From: Streptomyces violens
GTDB lineage: Bacteria; Actinomycetota; Actinomycetes; Streptomycetales; Streptomycetaceae
Assembly: GCF_000717745.1 (NCBI RefSeq)
Contig: NZ_JOBH01000001.1
Location: forward strand, 558,001 to 622,000
Length of the DNA: 64,000 bases
Direction: 5' to 3'
The position numbers and the translations under genes are program-made. How positions within the stretch are numbered: position 1 is the stretch's first letter; each line of letters begins with the position of its first letter. Positions 33,607-42,699 of the stretch are shown here, in pieces. A model generated the notes under the pieces. The model saw only the letters and a program-made list of their open reading frames with translations, searched no databases and was not told the origin of the DNA.

Positions 33607-35511
33607 ATGACGTCGACGCCTACCGGCGCCCGGCAGGAACACCAGTACGACCCGTCCGCGACGACGCGCTTACGCCTGCCGCGCCACCAGCGCCGGCGAC
33701 CGGTGGAGAAGAAGCCGCTCCCGCGCTACGACTACGAGCATTACAGCCGGCTCGCCGGCCCGCTGACACAGCCCGAGCCCGGCAAGCCGTACAAGGTCCG
33801 GTACCGCAGCCTGCTCGCCGACGAGCCGCACCGCTTACGCGCGGCCCTGCTGCTCGGCGCGGCCCCGCTCGTCTCCCTCGGGCTCCTCGCCTGGCTGCTG
33901 CAGCCGGCCCACTGGACCCACCGGGACTACCCGCAGTTCGCCTTCCTCCCCGTCCTCGACGTCGTCATGCTCGTCTCGATCGGCCTGATCGAGTTCTTCC
34001 GCTGCATGAACGTCCTCTCCAACGCGCACGCCACGCTCGTCGCCCGTGACCCCGTGCCGGTCGTCCCCGAGAACGGCACCCGCGTCGCCTTCCTCACCTC
34101 CTTCGTGCCCGGCAAGGAGCCGCTGGAGATGGTGACGAAGACGCTGGAGGCCGCCGTCCGGGTGCGGCACCGCGGTGTGGTGCACGTCTGGCTGCTGGAC
34201 GAGGGCGACGACCCGGCCGTCAGAGAGGTCTGCGCGAGACTCGGGGTGCGCCACTTCACCCGGCACGGCATACCGGAGTGGAACCGCGCCAAGGGCCCGC
34301 ACCGCGCGAGAACGAAGCACGGCAACTACAACGCCTGGCTGCAGGCCCGCGGCGACGACTACGACTTCTTCGCCTCGGTCGACACCGACCACGTGCCGCT
34401 GCCCAACTACCTGGAGCGGATGCTCGGTTACTTCCGCGACGAGAACGTCGGCTTCGTCATCGGCCCCCAGGTCTACGGCAACTACGACACGTTCGTCACC
34501 AAGGCCGCCGAGTCGCAGCAGTTCCTCTTCCACGCGCTGATCCAGCGGGCCGGCAACCGCTACGGCGCCCCCATGTTCGTCGGCACCTCCAACGCCGTGC
34601 GCATCAAGGCCCTCAAGCAGATAGGCGGGCTGTACGACTCGATCACCGAGGACATGGCCACGGGCTTCGAGATGCACCGCCACCGGAACCCCGCGACGGG
34701 CAAGAAGTGGCGCTCGGTCTACACCCCCGACGTGCTCGCCGTCGGCGAGGGCCCGACCGCCTGGACGGACTTCTTCACCCAACAGCTCCGCTGGTCGCGC
34801 GGTACGTACGAAACGCTGCTCAAGCAGTTCTGGAAGGCGCCCTTCACGCTGTCCCCGGGCCGCTTCTTCAACTACACGATGATGGTCATCTTCTACCCGA
34901 TGTCCGCGCTGAACTGGATACTCGCCGCCCTCAGCTGCGCGCTCTTCCTCGGGCTCGGCGCCTCCGGCGTGCAGATCGACCCGGCCGTGTGGATGATGCT
35001 CTACGGCAACGCCTCGGCGCTCCAGATCGGCCTGTACATCTGGAACCGCCGGCACAACGTCTCCCCCCATGAGCCCGAGGGCTCCGGCGGTGTGGCCGGC
35101 ATGCTGATGTCCGCGCTCTCCGCGCCGATCTACGCGCGCTCCCTCTTCGACGCGGCGCTGCGCCGCAAGAGCAAGTTCGTGGTGACCCCCAAGGGCGACT
35201 CCTCCAGCCCCGACACCCTCTTCGGGACCTTCCGGGTGCACCTCTTCTTCCTCCTGGTCTTCGGCTCCTCCCTGATCGCCTCCTTCTTCTTCGGCCACGC
35301 CCACCCGGCGATGATCGTCTGGGCCGTGCTGGCCCTGCTGGTCTGCTGCGTGCCGATCGCCCTCTGGCGCTGGTCGATGCGCCGGGAGGCGCGGCCCGCC
35401 GGGGACACCGAGGCCCCCGAAGCGGCCGAGGCCGGAGCCGTCGAGACCGGGACCGCCGAAGACCAGATCGCGCAGACCGTGCAGATTCCCGTGGGGGGAA
35501 CCAACCGATGA
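33607..35511 (+). CDS. cslA: Cellulose synthase-like glycosyltransferase CslA
   Basis: Membrane GT2 enzyme of 634 residues that polymerises a beta-glucan or related glycan at hyphal tips. Two helices near the N-terminus (ALLLGAAPLVSLGLLAWLL, FLPVLDVVMLVSIGLIEFF), a cytoplasmic catalytic region with DEGDD, SVDTDH (DxD), ITEDMATG (TED) and QQLRWSRGT (QxxRW), then further membrane helices. Codons 22 and 77 are TTA, so translation should depend on bldA. ATG 33607 with a G-rich RBS; the stop overlaps glxA (ATGA). S. coelicolor CslA (SCO2836) is the known counterpart. Confidence 0.93.
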   Translation: MTSTPTGARQEHQYDPSATTRLRLPRHQRRRPVEKKPLPRYDYEHYSRLAGPLTQPEPGKPYKVRYRSLLADEPHRLRAALLLGAAPLVSLGLLAWLLQPAHWTHRDYPQFAFLPVLDVVMLVSIGLIEFFRCMNVLSNAHATLVARDPVPVVPENGTRVAFLTSFVPGKEPLEMVTKTLEAAVRVRHRGVVHVWLLDEGDDPAVREVCARLGVRHFTRHGIPEWNRAKGPHRARTKHGNYNAWLQARGDDYDFFASVDTDHVPLPNYLERMLGYFRDENVGFVIGPQVYGNYDTFVTKAAESQQFLFHALIQRAGNRYGAPMFVGTSNAVRIKALKQIGGLYDSITEDMATGFEMHRHRNPATGKKWRSVYTPDVLAVGEGPTAWTDFFTQQLRWSRGTYETLLKQFWKAPFTLSPGRFFNYTMMVIFYPMSALNWILAALSCALFLGLGASGVQIDPAVWMMLYGNASALQIGLYIWNRRHNVSPHEPEGSGGVAGMLMSALSAPIYARSLFDAALRRKSKFVVTPKGDSSSPDTLFGTFRVHLFFLLVFGSSLIASFFFGHAHPAMIVWAVLALLVCCVPIALWRWSMRREARPAGDTEAPEAAEAGAVETGTAEDQIAQTVQIPVGGTNR

Positions 35512-37457
35512 GATACCGACCGAGCCGCCGCACCCGCCGTTTGGGGATAGGTGCGGTGGTGGTGATCGCGCTGGCCGCCATGAACGGCCCGGCCGTGTAC
35601 AGCTTCGCCTCGGAGCAGTACCACGCGTACAAGATCAACCGGCCGGAGTACAAAGCGCGCAACGGCCACTGGGACGTGGTGAACGTCCCCGCCGAGTACC
35701 GCATCAACACGATCCACGCGGCCCTGCTGCACACCGGCAAGGTCCTGCTGGTCGCCGGCTCCGGCAACAACGCCAAGAACTTCAAGGCCAAGTCCTTCCG
35801 CACGGTCCTGTGGGACCCGGCGAAGAACACCTTCAAGAACATTCCGACGCCCACCGACCTGTTCTGCTCCGGCCACACCCAGCTCCCGGACGGCAAGCTG
35901 CTGGTGGCGGGCGGCACCCAGCGCTACGAGACCCTCAAGGGCGATGTGAAGAAGGCCGGCGGCCTGATGATCATCTACAACGAGGACCCGGACGGCCCGA
36001 AGACCTTCCCCGCCGGCACGCTCTTCACCGGCAAGGAGAACGGCAAGACGTTCGTCTCCAAGGACCCGGTCGTGGTGCCGCGGGCGAAGAAGATCAAGGA
36101 CAAGGTCACCGGCAAGGTGCGGGTCGAGCACAGCGAGGGCCGGGTCTACGTCGAGGCCCGCAAGCAGGGCCGCCAGTACGCCACGGGCGCCCAGGACAAC
36201 TACCGCATCCACGGCCTGACCGGCGCGGACGCCCGGAACTTCTACGGCATCGCGCAGAAGCTGTCCTTCGACAAGAAGGACTTCCAGGGCATCAAGGACT
36301 CCTTCGAGTTCGACCCGGTCGCCGAGCGGTACATTCGCGTCGACCCGATGAACGAGGCCCGCTGGTATCCGACGCTGACCTCCATGGAGGACGGCAAGGT
36401 CCTCTCGGTCTCCGGGCTGGACGAGATCGGCCAGGTCGTCCCCGGAAAGAACGAGCTCTACGACCCGAAGACCAAGAAGTGGACGTACCTGCCCGAGCAG
36501 CGGTTCTTCCCGACCTACCCGGCGCTCTTCCTCTCCGGCAAGGGCCAGGTCTTCTACACCGGCTCCAACGCCGGGTACGGCCCGGACAACAAGGGCCGCA
36601 AGCCCGGGATCTGGGACCTGAAGAGCAACAAGTTCCAGGTGGTCCCCGGGATGAGTGATCCGGACATCCTGGAGACGTCCATGTCCGTGCTGCTGCCGCC
36701 CGCGCAGGACGAGCGGTACATGGTCCTCGGCGGCGGCGGGGTCGGCGAGGACCCGCGCGCCACGGCCAGGACCCGCATCGTGGACCTGACCGATCCCAAG
36801 CCCCGCTTCCGCGACGGTCCCGATCTGTACGCGAAGACCCGCTATCCGAGCAGCGTGATCATGCCGGACGACACCGTGCTGACCACGAACGGCTCCGGCG
36901 ACTACCGCGGCCGCAGCGACTCCAACATCCTGGCGGCCGAGCTGTACGACCCGGCGAAGAACACCTCGCGCCGCGTCGCCGACCCCCTGGTCGGCCGGAA
37001 CTACCACTCCGGCGCGCTGCTGCTCCCCGACGGCCGGGTGATGACCTTCGGCTCGGACTCGCTCTTCGCGGACAAGGACAACACCAGGCCGGGCGTCTTC
37101 GAGCAGCAGATCGACCTCTACACCCCGCCGTATCTCTTCCAGGGCGCCCGCCCCGACCTGAAGGCCAAGGGACCCACGACCGTGCAGCTGGGCGGCAAGG
37201 CGACGTTCGGGACGTCGCACAGCTCCTCCCTCAAGAAGCTGCGGCTGATCAGGCCCGGCTCGTTCACCCATGTCACCAACGTCGAACAGCGCTCCATCGC
37301 GCTGGACTTCACCACGAAGGACGACTCGGTGACCGTGACCCTGCCCAAGGACCCCGCCCTGGTCCCGCCGGGCTGGTACATGCTCACCGCCGTCGACGAC
37401 GAGGGCACGCCGTCGAAAGCGGTGTGGGTGAAGGTGCCCGCGGCCGACAAGCCCTAG
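35508..37457 (+). CDS. glxA: GlxA, extracellular copper radical oxidase
   Basis: Galactose-oxidase-like mononuclear copper enzyme of 649 residues, membrane-anchored at residues 12-33. Cofactor elements: Cys120 (DLFCSGH) and Tyr287 in ARWYPTL for the thioether crosslink, with Trp286 beside it as in Streptomyces GlxA; the Tyr-His pair in GRNYHSGALLLPDG; the last His ligand in SFTHVTNVEQR. Kelch-like propeller repeats and a C-terminal Ig-like domain follow. It works with CslA in glycan deposition and hyphal morphology. Translationally coupled to cslA. Confidence 0.95.
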   Translation: MRYRPSRRTRRLGIGAVVVIALAAMNGPAVYSFASEQYHAYKINRPEYKARNGHWDVVNVPAEYRINTIHAALLHTGKVLLVAGSGNNAKNFKAKSFRTVLWDPAKNTFKNIPTPTDLFCSGHTQLPDGKLLVAGGTQRYETLKGDVKKAGGLMIIYNEDPDGPKTFPAGTLFTGKENGKTFVSKDPVVVPRAKKIKDKVTGKVRVEHSEGRVYVEARKQGRQYATGAQDNYRIHGLTGADARNFYGIAQKLSFDKKDFQGIKDSFEFDPVAERYIRVDPMNEARWYPTLTSMEDGKVLSVSGLDEIGQVVPGKNELYDPKTKKWTYLPEQRFFPTYPALFLSGKGQVFYTGSNAGYGPDNKGRKPGIWDLKSNKFQVVPGMSDPDILETSMSVLLPPAQDERYMVLGGGGVGEDPRATARTRIVDLTDPKPRFRDGPDLYAKTRYPSSVIMPDDTVLTTNGSGDYRGRSDSNILAAELYDPAKNTSRRVADPLVGRNYHSGALLLPDGRVMTFGSDSLFADKDNTRPGVFEQQIDLYTPPYLFQGARPDLKAKGPTTVQLGGKATFGTSHSSSLKKLRLIRPGSFTHVTNVEQRSIALDFTTKDDSVTVTLPKDPALVPPGWYMLTAVDDEGTPSKAVWVKVPAADKP

Positions 37458-37472
37458 CGACGCATACGGACG

Positions 37473-37504
37473 GAGGGGGCGCCCCGTACTCGGGGCGCCC
37501 CCTC
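37473..37504. terminator. Bidirectional terminator between glxA and cslZ
   Basis: 13 bp perfect stem (37473-37485 with 37492-37504) and a six-base loop between the convergent genes glxA and cslZ. It lacks a T-run but is very stable. Confidence 0.8.
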
Positions 37505-37525
37505 TCCGCGTCTCCGCCGCCGGAA

Positions 37526-38581
37526 CTAACGCGCGTTGCGGGCCAGCTCCAGTGCGTACGACGGCCACCACTTGCCCGCCTGCGGGCCGCCCTTGCACGG
37601 GCCGTCCGACTCCCCGGGCCGCTTGATCCAGAGGTACGCGTCCACCAGCCCGTCGTCCGTCCTGACGGTCGGCGGCTTACCCAGCGCCCGGCCCCGCGGG
37701 TTGCACCAGTTCTCCGGGTCGTCGCCGCCCGGCGCCGGGCCGTTGCCGTTCCGGCTGGTGTCGATGACGAAGTGCTTGCCGCCCACCATCGCGGAGAGCC
37801 GCTTGCCGTACTTCTCGTTCTCCTCGGTGGTCTGGTAGTTGGAGATGTTCAGCGCGAAGCCGTCGGCCTGCTCGATGCCGGCCCGCTTCAGGGGCTCCAC
37901 CATCCGCCCCGGGTCCTTGATCCAGTGCGGGTTGCCCGCGTCGAGGTAGACCTTGGTGCGCGGCAGCGCCTTCAGCTTGCCGACGGCCTCGGTCAGCAGC
38001 GCGTACCGCTCCTCGTGGAACTCCTCCGGCGTGCACTTGTCCTCGATGTGCGGCAGCGCGTCCGGCTCCAGGATCACCGTCGTGGCACGGTCGCCGATGC
38101 CCTTGACCACGCCGTCCAGCCACGCGCGGTACGCGTTGCCGTCGGCGGCGCCGCCCTTGGAGTAGCTACCGCAGTCGCGGTGCGGGATGTTGTAGAGCAC
38201 CAGCAGCGCGTCGCGGTCCGCCTTCGCGGCCGCCTCGGTGAAGCCGCGGGCCTCGCCCTGCGGGTCCTCGATGCCGATCCACTCCGCGACGGGCTGCGTC
38301 GCGATGCGGTCGATCAGCGCGGCGTCGTCCTGCTTCTCGCCCTTGCGGTACGCGGCCGCCTGCCGGGCCGCCTTGCCGTCCGGATTGACCCAGTACGGCA
38401 CGGTGGCCCTGGGCCGCTGCTGCGGCGGGCCGCCGCCGGCGCCGTCGGACGAGGAACATCCGGCCAGCGCCCCGGTCGCCACCAGCAGCGCTGCCAGCGC
38501 CGGTACGGCACCCCTCATCGCGCGGCGGTCACCGCATCGTCCCTTCGAAGTCCCCCCGGACCCCGGTACTTCGCCGTACAT
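37526..38581 (-). CDS. cslZ: GH6 endoglucanase-type lipoprotein CslZ
   Basis: Lipoprotein of 351 residues with a lipobox LAGC after a long N-region. GH6 marks are VLYNIPHRDCGSYS, TVILEPDALPH, VYLDAGNPHWI, FALNISNYQT, FVIDTSRNGNG and DAYLWIKRPGESDG; the Asp residues in LEPDALPH and RDCGS-type loops fit the family acid/base. Thought to trim the glycan made by CslA. ATG 38581 chosen for GAGGGGGGAG four bases upstream; an inner ATG at 38518 would shorten the signal region but lacks an RBS. Confidence 0.92.
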   Translation of the reverse strand: MYGEVPGSGGTSKGRCGDRRAMRGAVPALAALLVATGALAGCSSSDGAGGGPPQQRPRATVPYWVNPDGKAARQAAAYRKGEKQDDAALIDRIATQPVAEWIGIEDPQGEARGFTEAAAKADRDALLVLYNIPHRDCGSYSKGGAADGNAYRAWLDGVVKGIGDRATTVILEPDALPHIEDKCTPEEFHEERYALLTEAVGKLKALPRTKVYLDAGNPHWIKDPGRMVEPLKRAGIEQADGFALNISNYQTTEENEKYGKRLSAMVGGKHFVIDTSRNGNGPAPGGDDPENWCNPRGRALGKPPTVRTDDGLVDAYLWIKRPGESDGPCKGGPQAGKWWPSYALELARNAR

Positions 38582-38910
38582 CCACTCCCCCCTCGGAGCA
38601 CGGAACTTGGCCGGTCGCAGCAATCCTGGCACACCCGTGTGCACCGGCGACGGCCCGTGGGCAACCTGTTACAGCCCGCTGCCAACGCCCTCTATGCGGA
38701 GGGCGCGCAGGCGTTCTAAAGTGTGGGTCTGGCCCTGGCCCCCGGCCTGGAACGCGCACTTCATGGCGCCTCCCGCCGACGGCAGGGCAACTCCCGCAGT
38801 CCTGAATCGCGGCGGTCGAGGACCGGTCGGCCGGCGGTTCAGGGGGGAGCGAGCCGCCGGCCCGGCCGGGCGATCGTCTGCCGTGTTCCTGCTGCACTCC
38901 ACTCCTCCTC
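38582..38910. other. Intergenic region upstream of cslZ
   Basis: 329 bases between the cslZ start and the end of the sortase-like gene. Holds the cslZ promoter and an imperfect hairpin near 38830-38860 (CCGGCGG ... CCGCCGG) that may terminate upstream transcription. Short open frames here lack an RBS and domain signal, so no gene is called. Confidence 0.45.
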
Positions 38911-39549
38911 TCAGGGACCGCTGACCGCGCTCAAGTAGGCCGAGACGACGATCCGGTCGTCACTGACGAGACGCAGCTCGGCGCGGCCGCGCTCGTGCGC
39001 GCCGGTGATCCGCCCGGGGTCGAACCGCGCCTGCGAGTACGCCTGTACGTCCTCCACCGTGAACTCCGCGATGGAGCCGTCCGACCGGGCGACCCGTACG
39101 GTCTCCCCGGCACGGACCTCGCCCAGATCGGCGAAGACGCCGCGCCCCGGGCCCTCGGCACTGTGCCCGGCCAGCACCGCCACGCCCGGCCGTCCGGGCT
39201 GCGGCCCGGCCGCGTCCCAGGCCACAGCGCTTGGCGTACGGGCCGGTGGCGCAAGGAGGCCGCTGCGCGCGTCGGCGGCGGCCGGCACCACGTCCGCGTG
39301 GGCGGTGCCCAGCGCGCCGATGCCGATCGCGGTGGGCCGGGCGGCGGGCAGCGGGGCGTGCGCCCGGGGAAGTTCCTGGAGGAGGGGGCGGCCCACCGCG
39401 GCGACGTCGCCGGTGGTGGCGGCGCCCGGCAGCTGTCCGTCGGCGGGTCCGCGGCCCCACACCCACAGCCCGAGGAGCAGCAGCGCCCAGGCCACGCCGG
39501 CCAGCAGCCGGCCATGTCCGCCCAGTACGGACAGGCCCTCATTCGGCAT
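38911..39549 (-). CDS. Class F sortase-like protein lacking the catalytic cysteine
   Basis: Protein of 212 residues with one N-terminal membrane helix (LAGVAWALLLLGLWVWG) and a sortase-type beta barrel (IGIGALGTAHADVVPA, VAVLAGHSAEGPGRGVFADLG, TVEDVQAYSQARFDPGRI). The catalytic His is kept in LAGHS, but the cysteine strand, normally LRLITCGG, reads LRLVSDDR; an Arg follows (DDRIVVSAYL). It should therefore be inactive as transpeptidase and may be a binding or accessory protein. Start ATG 39549 or GTG 39558 cannot be distinguished. Overlaps the upstream small gene by 11 bases. Confidence 0.75.
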   Translation of the reverse strand: MPNEGLSVLGGHGRLLAGVAWALLLLGLWVWGRGPADGQLPGAATTGDVAAVGRPLLQELPRAHAPLPAARPTAIGIGALGTAHADVVPAAADARSGLLAPPARTPSAVAWDAAGPQPGRPGVAVLAGHSAEGPGRGVFADLGEVRAGETVRVARSDGSIAEFTVEDVQAYSQARFDPGRITGAHERGRAELRLVSDDRIVVSAYLSAVSGP

Positions 39550-39847
39550 CACCGCCACCCCGCTTCCGCAGCACGTGCACGATGCGGCCGATCACGACGA
39601 GGGCCGCGCCGACGGCCACCACCAGGCCCGCCGACCGGCCCGAGTTCATCCCGCCCACCGGCCGTTCCCCGATCACGGGGCGGTACTCGGCGGGCGGCGG
39701 CGTGGTGGGCCCCGCCGTCACCCCCGCGGTCGCGGCGACCGGCCCGGGCTGCCCGTCGAGCCGGCCCGCCGGGTGCGCGGTGCCGGCGAGGACCACACAG
39801 GCGGTGAAGGCCGTGCAGGTGCAGACGGTGAAACGCGGTGGACGCAT
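39539..39847 (-). CDS. Small exported protein with C-terminal membrane helix
   Basis: Protein of 102 residues: signal peptide with three Cys (TVCTCTAFTACVVLAG), a Thr/Pro-rich middle and a C-terminal helix (GLVVAVGAALVVIGRIVHVL) plus a short RKRGGG tail. This resembles a sorted or anchored wall protein without an obvious LPXTG motif. Clear RBS GGAGG six bases before ATG 39847. It is coupled to the following sortase-like gene, a pairing common in Streptomyces class F loci. Confidence 0.7.
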   Translation of the reverse strand: MRPPRFTVCTCTAFTACVVLAGTAHPAGRLDGQPGPVAATAGVTAGPTTPPPAEYRPVIGERPVGGMNSGRSAGLVVAVGAALVVIGRIVHVLRKRGGGDAE

Positions 39848-39980
39848 GGTGAACCTCCGGATACTTCGAAGGTCCGCCCACCGGCCGCTGTCCGCATCCT
39901 GAGCGGGCCGCCGCTTGCGCCGCCGGGGTGACAGGAAGCTCTCCTGTCACCCCTGATGCACGCGAGCAGGAGTGCATAGC

Positions 39981-40769
39981 ATGGCGGCCATGACAGAGCG
40001 CAAGCCGATCGAATCCTGGCTCACCGACATGGATGGCGTGCTGATGCACGAGGGCATCCCCGTCCCCGGAGCCGACGCCTTCATCAAGAAGCTGCGCGAC
40101 GCCGGTCGCCCCTTCCTGGTGCTCACCAACAATTCGATCTACACGGCCCGGGACCTGCACGTCCGGCTGAGCCGCATCGGGCTGGAGGTGCCGGTCGAGA
40201 ACATCTGGACCTCGGCGCTCGCCACCGCCAAGTTCCTGGACACTCAGCACCCCGGCGGCACCGCCTATGTGATCGGCGAGGCCGGGCTGACGACCGCTCT
40301 GCACGATGCCGGTTACGTCCTGTCCGACCATGACCCGGATTTCGTCATCCTGGGCGAGACCCGTACCTATTCGTTCGAGGCGCTGACCAAGGCGATCCGG
40401 CTGATCAACGACGGCGCGCGGTTCATCGCGACCAACCCCGACAACACCGGGCCGTCCCCCGAGGGCGCCCTGCCGGCCACCGGTTCGGTCGCCGCGCTGA
40501 TCACGAAGGCGACCGGCAAGGACCCGTACTTCATCGGCAAGCCGAACCCCTTGATGATGCGTACCGCGCTGAACACCATCGGGGCGCACTCGGAGACCTC
40601 CGCCATGATCGGTGACCGGATGGACACCGATGTGCTGGCGGGCCTGGAGGCCGGCATGGAGACGTTCCTGGTGCTCACCGGGCTGACGGGCAAGGCCGAC
40701 CTGGACCGCTACCCGTTCCGGCCGACCAGTGTCGTCGACTCGATCGCGGACCTGGTCGACCTCGTCTGA
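39981..40769 (+). CDS. HAD-IIA family phosphatase (NagD-like)
   Basis: Protein of 262 residues with motif I TDMDGVLMHEG, motif II VLTNNS, motif III K in GKPNPLMM and motif IV IGDRMDTDV. The group includes NagD, 4-nitrophenylphosphatase-like and phosphoglycolate/pyridoxal phosphatases, so the substrate remains open. ATG 39981 chosen for AGGAG eight bases upstream over ATG 39990. Convergent with the phosphonate import cluster; a weak inverted repeat at 40782-40809 separates them. Confidence 0.9.
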   Translation: MAAMTERKPIESWLTDMDGVLMHEGIPVPGADAFIKKLRDAGRPFLVLTNNSIYTARDLHVRLSRIGLEVPVENIWTSALATAKFLDTQHPGGTAYVIGEAGLTTALHDAGYVLSDHDPDFVILGETRTYSFEALTKAIRLINDGARFIATNPDNTGPSPEGALPATGSVAALITKATGKDPYFIGKPNPLMMRTALNTIGAHSETSAMIGDRMDTDVLAGLEAGMETFLVLTGLTGKADLDRYPFRPTSVVDSIADLVDLV

Positions 40770-40803
40770 CCCGTGCCGGTGAGCTGACCCGTGCGGTGTG
40801 CGG

Positions 40804-41874
40804 TCAGCTGCCGGTGGCCGACTTCCAGGCGTCGATGTAGGTGTCGAGGTTCTTGTCGATGTCCTGCCAGTCCGGCTCGAAGATCTCGACGCCCTTCATG
40901 ATCTTCTCCAGCTCCTTGGCGTTGGCGTCGGTCGCCTTGACGTCCGTACGGGAGGAGAAGCCGCCGCCCACCGAGGAGACCTCCTGCTGGACCTCCGGGC
41001 TCAGCAGGTAGTCCAGGAACTTCTTGCCGTTCTCGGTGTGCGGGGCGTCCTTCACCAGGCCGGCGGCGTACGGCAGCGCGAAGGTGGAGGGCTTGCCGCC
41101 CTTCTTGGCCGCCGGGAAGAAGATGCCCTGGTCGGGCATGGACTTCATGTTGGCGAAGTTCATCTGGACGTCGCCGTTGGCGACCAGCAGTTCGCCCTTG
41201 GCGGTCTTGGGCGCGAGCTGGCCGGTGGAGGAGGACGGGCCGACGTTATTGGCCTGGAGCTTCTTGAAGTAGTCCATGGCCTGATCGGTGCCGCCGAGAT
41301 CGTGCATGGCCTTGATGACGACGGCGGTGCCGTCCCCGGCGACGCCCGGCGTGGAGTACTGGAGCTTGTTCCTGTACTTGGCGTCGAGCAGGTCCTGCCA
41401 GCTCTCCGGGGGCGTCTTGAGCTGCTTCTTGTTGTAGATGAAGCAGAAGTAGTTGTTGACGATCGAGGTCCACTTGCCGTTCGGGTCCCGGTCGGCGGCG
41501 GCGACCTTGTCGTACCCCTTGGGCTCGTACTTCTGCAGCAGGCCCTTGCCGTCGGCCTGCTGGATGAACGGCGGGAGGGTGACGACCACGTCCGCCTGGG
41601 TGTTCATCTTCTCGCGGGCGAGCCGCTGGACGGTCGCGCCGGAGCCGGCCTCCACGTAGTTGACCTTGATGCCGGTCTTCTTCTCGAAGTCCTTGAAGAC
41701 CTTGTCGTAGAAGCCGTCGCCCTTCTCGCCCTTGAGGCCGTCGGCGCTGTAGACGGTGACTTCCTTGGCGTTCGGGTCGGCCGCCGTGCCGCCGCAGGCG
41801 GTGAGTCCCGCGCCGAGCGCGAGGACGGAGACGGTGGCGGCGACCGGCTTGAGGGAGGGGTGGTGGCTGCGCAT
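40804..41874 (-). CDS. 2-Aminoethylphosphonate-type ABC transporter binding lipoprotein
   Basis: Family 1 solute-binding protein of 356 residues with lipobox LTACGG and the PhnS/iron-type pattern: VTVYSADGLKGEKGDGFYDKVF, YVEAGSGATVQRLA, NNYFCFIYNKK and GIFFPAAKKGG. Its neighbours (two permeases, ATPase, phosphonatase-like HAD, FAD oxidoreductase) indicate uptake of 2-aminoethylphosphonate. Last gene in the transcription direction of a six-gene unit running from 46526 down. Confidence 0.82.
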   Translation of the reverse strand: MRSHHPSLKPVAATVSVLALGAGLTACGGTAADPNAKEVTVYSADGLKGEKGDGFYDKVFKDFEKKTGIKVNYVEAGSGATVQRLAREKMNTQADVVVTLPPFIQQADGKGLLQKYEPKGYDKVAAADRDPNGKWTSIVNNYFCFIYNKKQLKTPPESWQDLLDAKYRNKLQYSTPGVAGDGTAVVIKAMHDLGGTDQAMDYFKKLQANNVGPSSSTGQLAPKTAKGELLVANGDVQMNFANMKSMPDQGIFFPAAKKGGKPSTFALPYAAGLVKDAPHTENGKKFLDYLLSPEVQQEVSSVGGGFSSRTDVKATDANAKELEKIMKGVEIFEPDWQDIDKNLDTYIDAWKSATGS

Positions 41875-41901
41875 GGGTGTCTGGCTCCTTGGGAGGGCGC
41901 G

Positions 41902-42699
41902 TCAGCGGTACGAGGCTCTGGTGCGGATGCGGGAGACGCCGAAGAGGACGAGCAGCGTCGCGGCCATCAGGGCCACCGCGAGGGCCGCGCCGCTGAAGAG
42001 GGCGCCCCGGTCGGTGGTGGCGAAGATCTGGACCGGCAGCGGCAGCCAGTCGGGCGGGTAGATCATCATCGTGGCGCTCAGCTCACCCATGGACAGCGCG
42101 AAGCACAGCCCGGTGGCCGCCGTCAGCGAGGGCAGCAGCAGGGGCAGCTTGACCCGCCACAGGACGTAGGCCGGGCGGGCGCCGAGCGCCGCGGCGCTCT
42201 GTTCGTACGCCGGGTCCAGCCGGTCGAGGGCCGCGCTCACCGACTGGTGGGCGAACGCGGTGACCAGCACCGTATGGGCGATGATCACGATCTGCCGGGT
42301 GCCGTTGAGCAGCAGCGGCGGCTGCGAGAAGGCGACCAGCAGGGACAGGCCGACGGCCACGGAGGGCACCGCGACCGGCAGCATGAAGAGGGTGTCGATG
42401 ACCTTCTTGCCGCGGCCGCCGAGGCGCTGCGCGGCGAGCGCCGCCCAGGTACCGGCGGCCAGCGCCAGCAGGCTCGCGGCGAGCGCGGTGAGCAGGCTTG
42501 TGACCAGCGCGTTCAGCGAGTCGCCCTTGGCGATGTCCTGATAGTGCGTCAGGGTCGGGCCGGAGGGCAGCGCGCCGCTCCAGGTGGTGGCGAAGGACGC
42601 GGCCAGGATCACGGCGAACGGCAGCGCGAAGAGGGGGACGAAGAGGAGGAGAAAGCCGGTCCAGATCACCGCCCTGGCCTTATTGCTGTGCACGAGCAC
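41902..42699 (-). CDS. Phosphonate ABC transporter permease (PhnV-like)
   Basis: Permease of 265 residues with six predicted membrane helices, beginning VIWTGFLLLFVPLFALPFAV and ending ALMAATLLVLFGVS. The coupling loop is EQSAAALGARPAYVLWRVKLP. GTG 42699 was chosen because GGGAGG precedes it at eight bases; two other in-frame GTGs lie within 9 bases. It overlaps the preceding permease gene by 20 bases. Confidence 0.85.
   Translation of the reverse strand: MLVHSNKARAVIWTGFLLLFVPLFALPFAVILAASFATTWSGALPSGPTLTHYQDIAKGDSLNALVTSLLTALAASLLALAAGTWAALAAQRLGGRGKKVIDTLFMLPVAVPSVAVGLSLLVAFSQPPLLLNGTRQIVIIAHTVLVTAFAHQSVSAALDRLDPAYEQSAAALGARPAYVLWRVKLPLLLPSLTAATGLCFALSMGELSATMMIYPPDWLPLPVQIFATTDRGALFSGAALAVALMAATLLVLFGVSRIRTRASYR

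Noticed and set aside
38723..38938. Short plus-strand frame between cslZ and the sortase-like gene
   Set aside because: No RBS, runs into the antisense of the sortase-like gene and has no recognisable sequence features.
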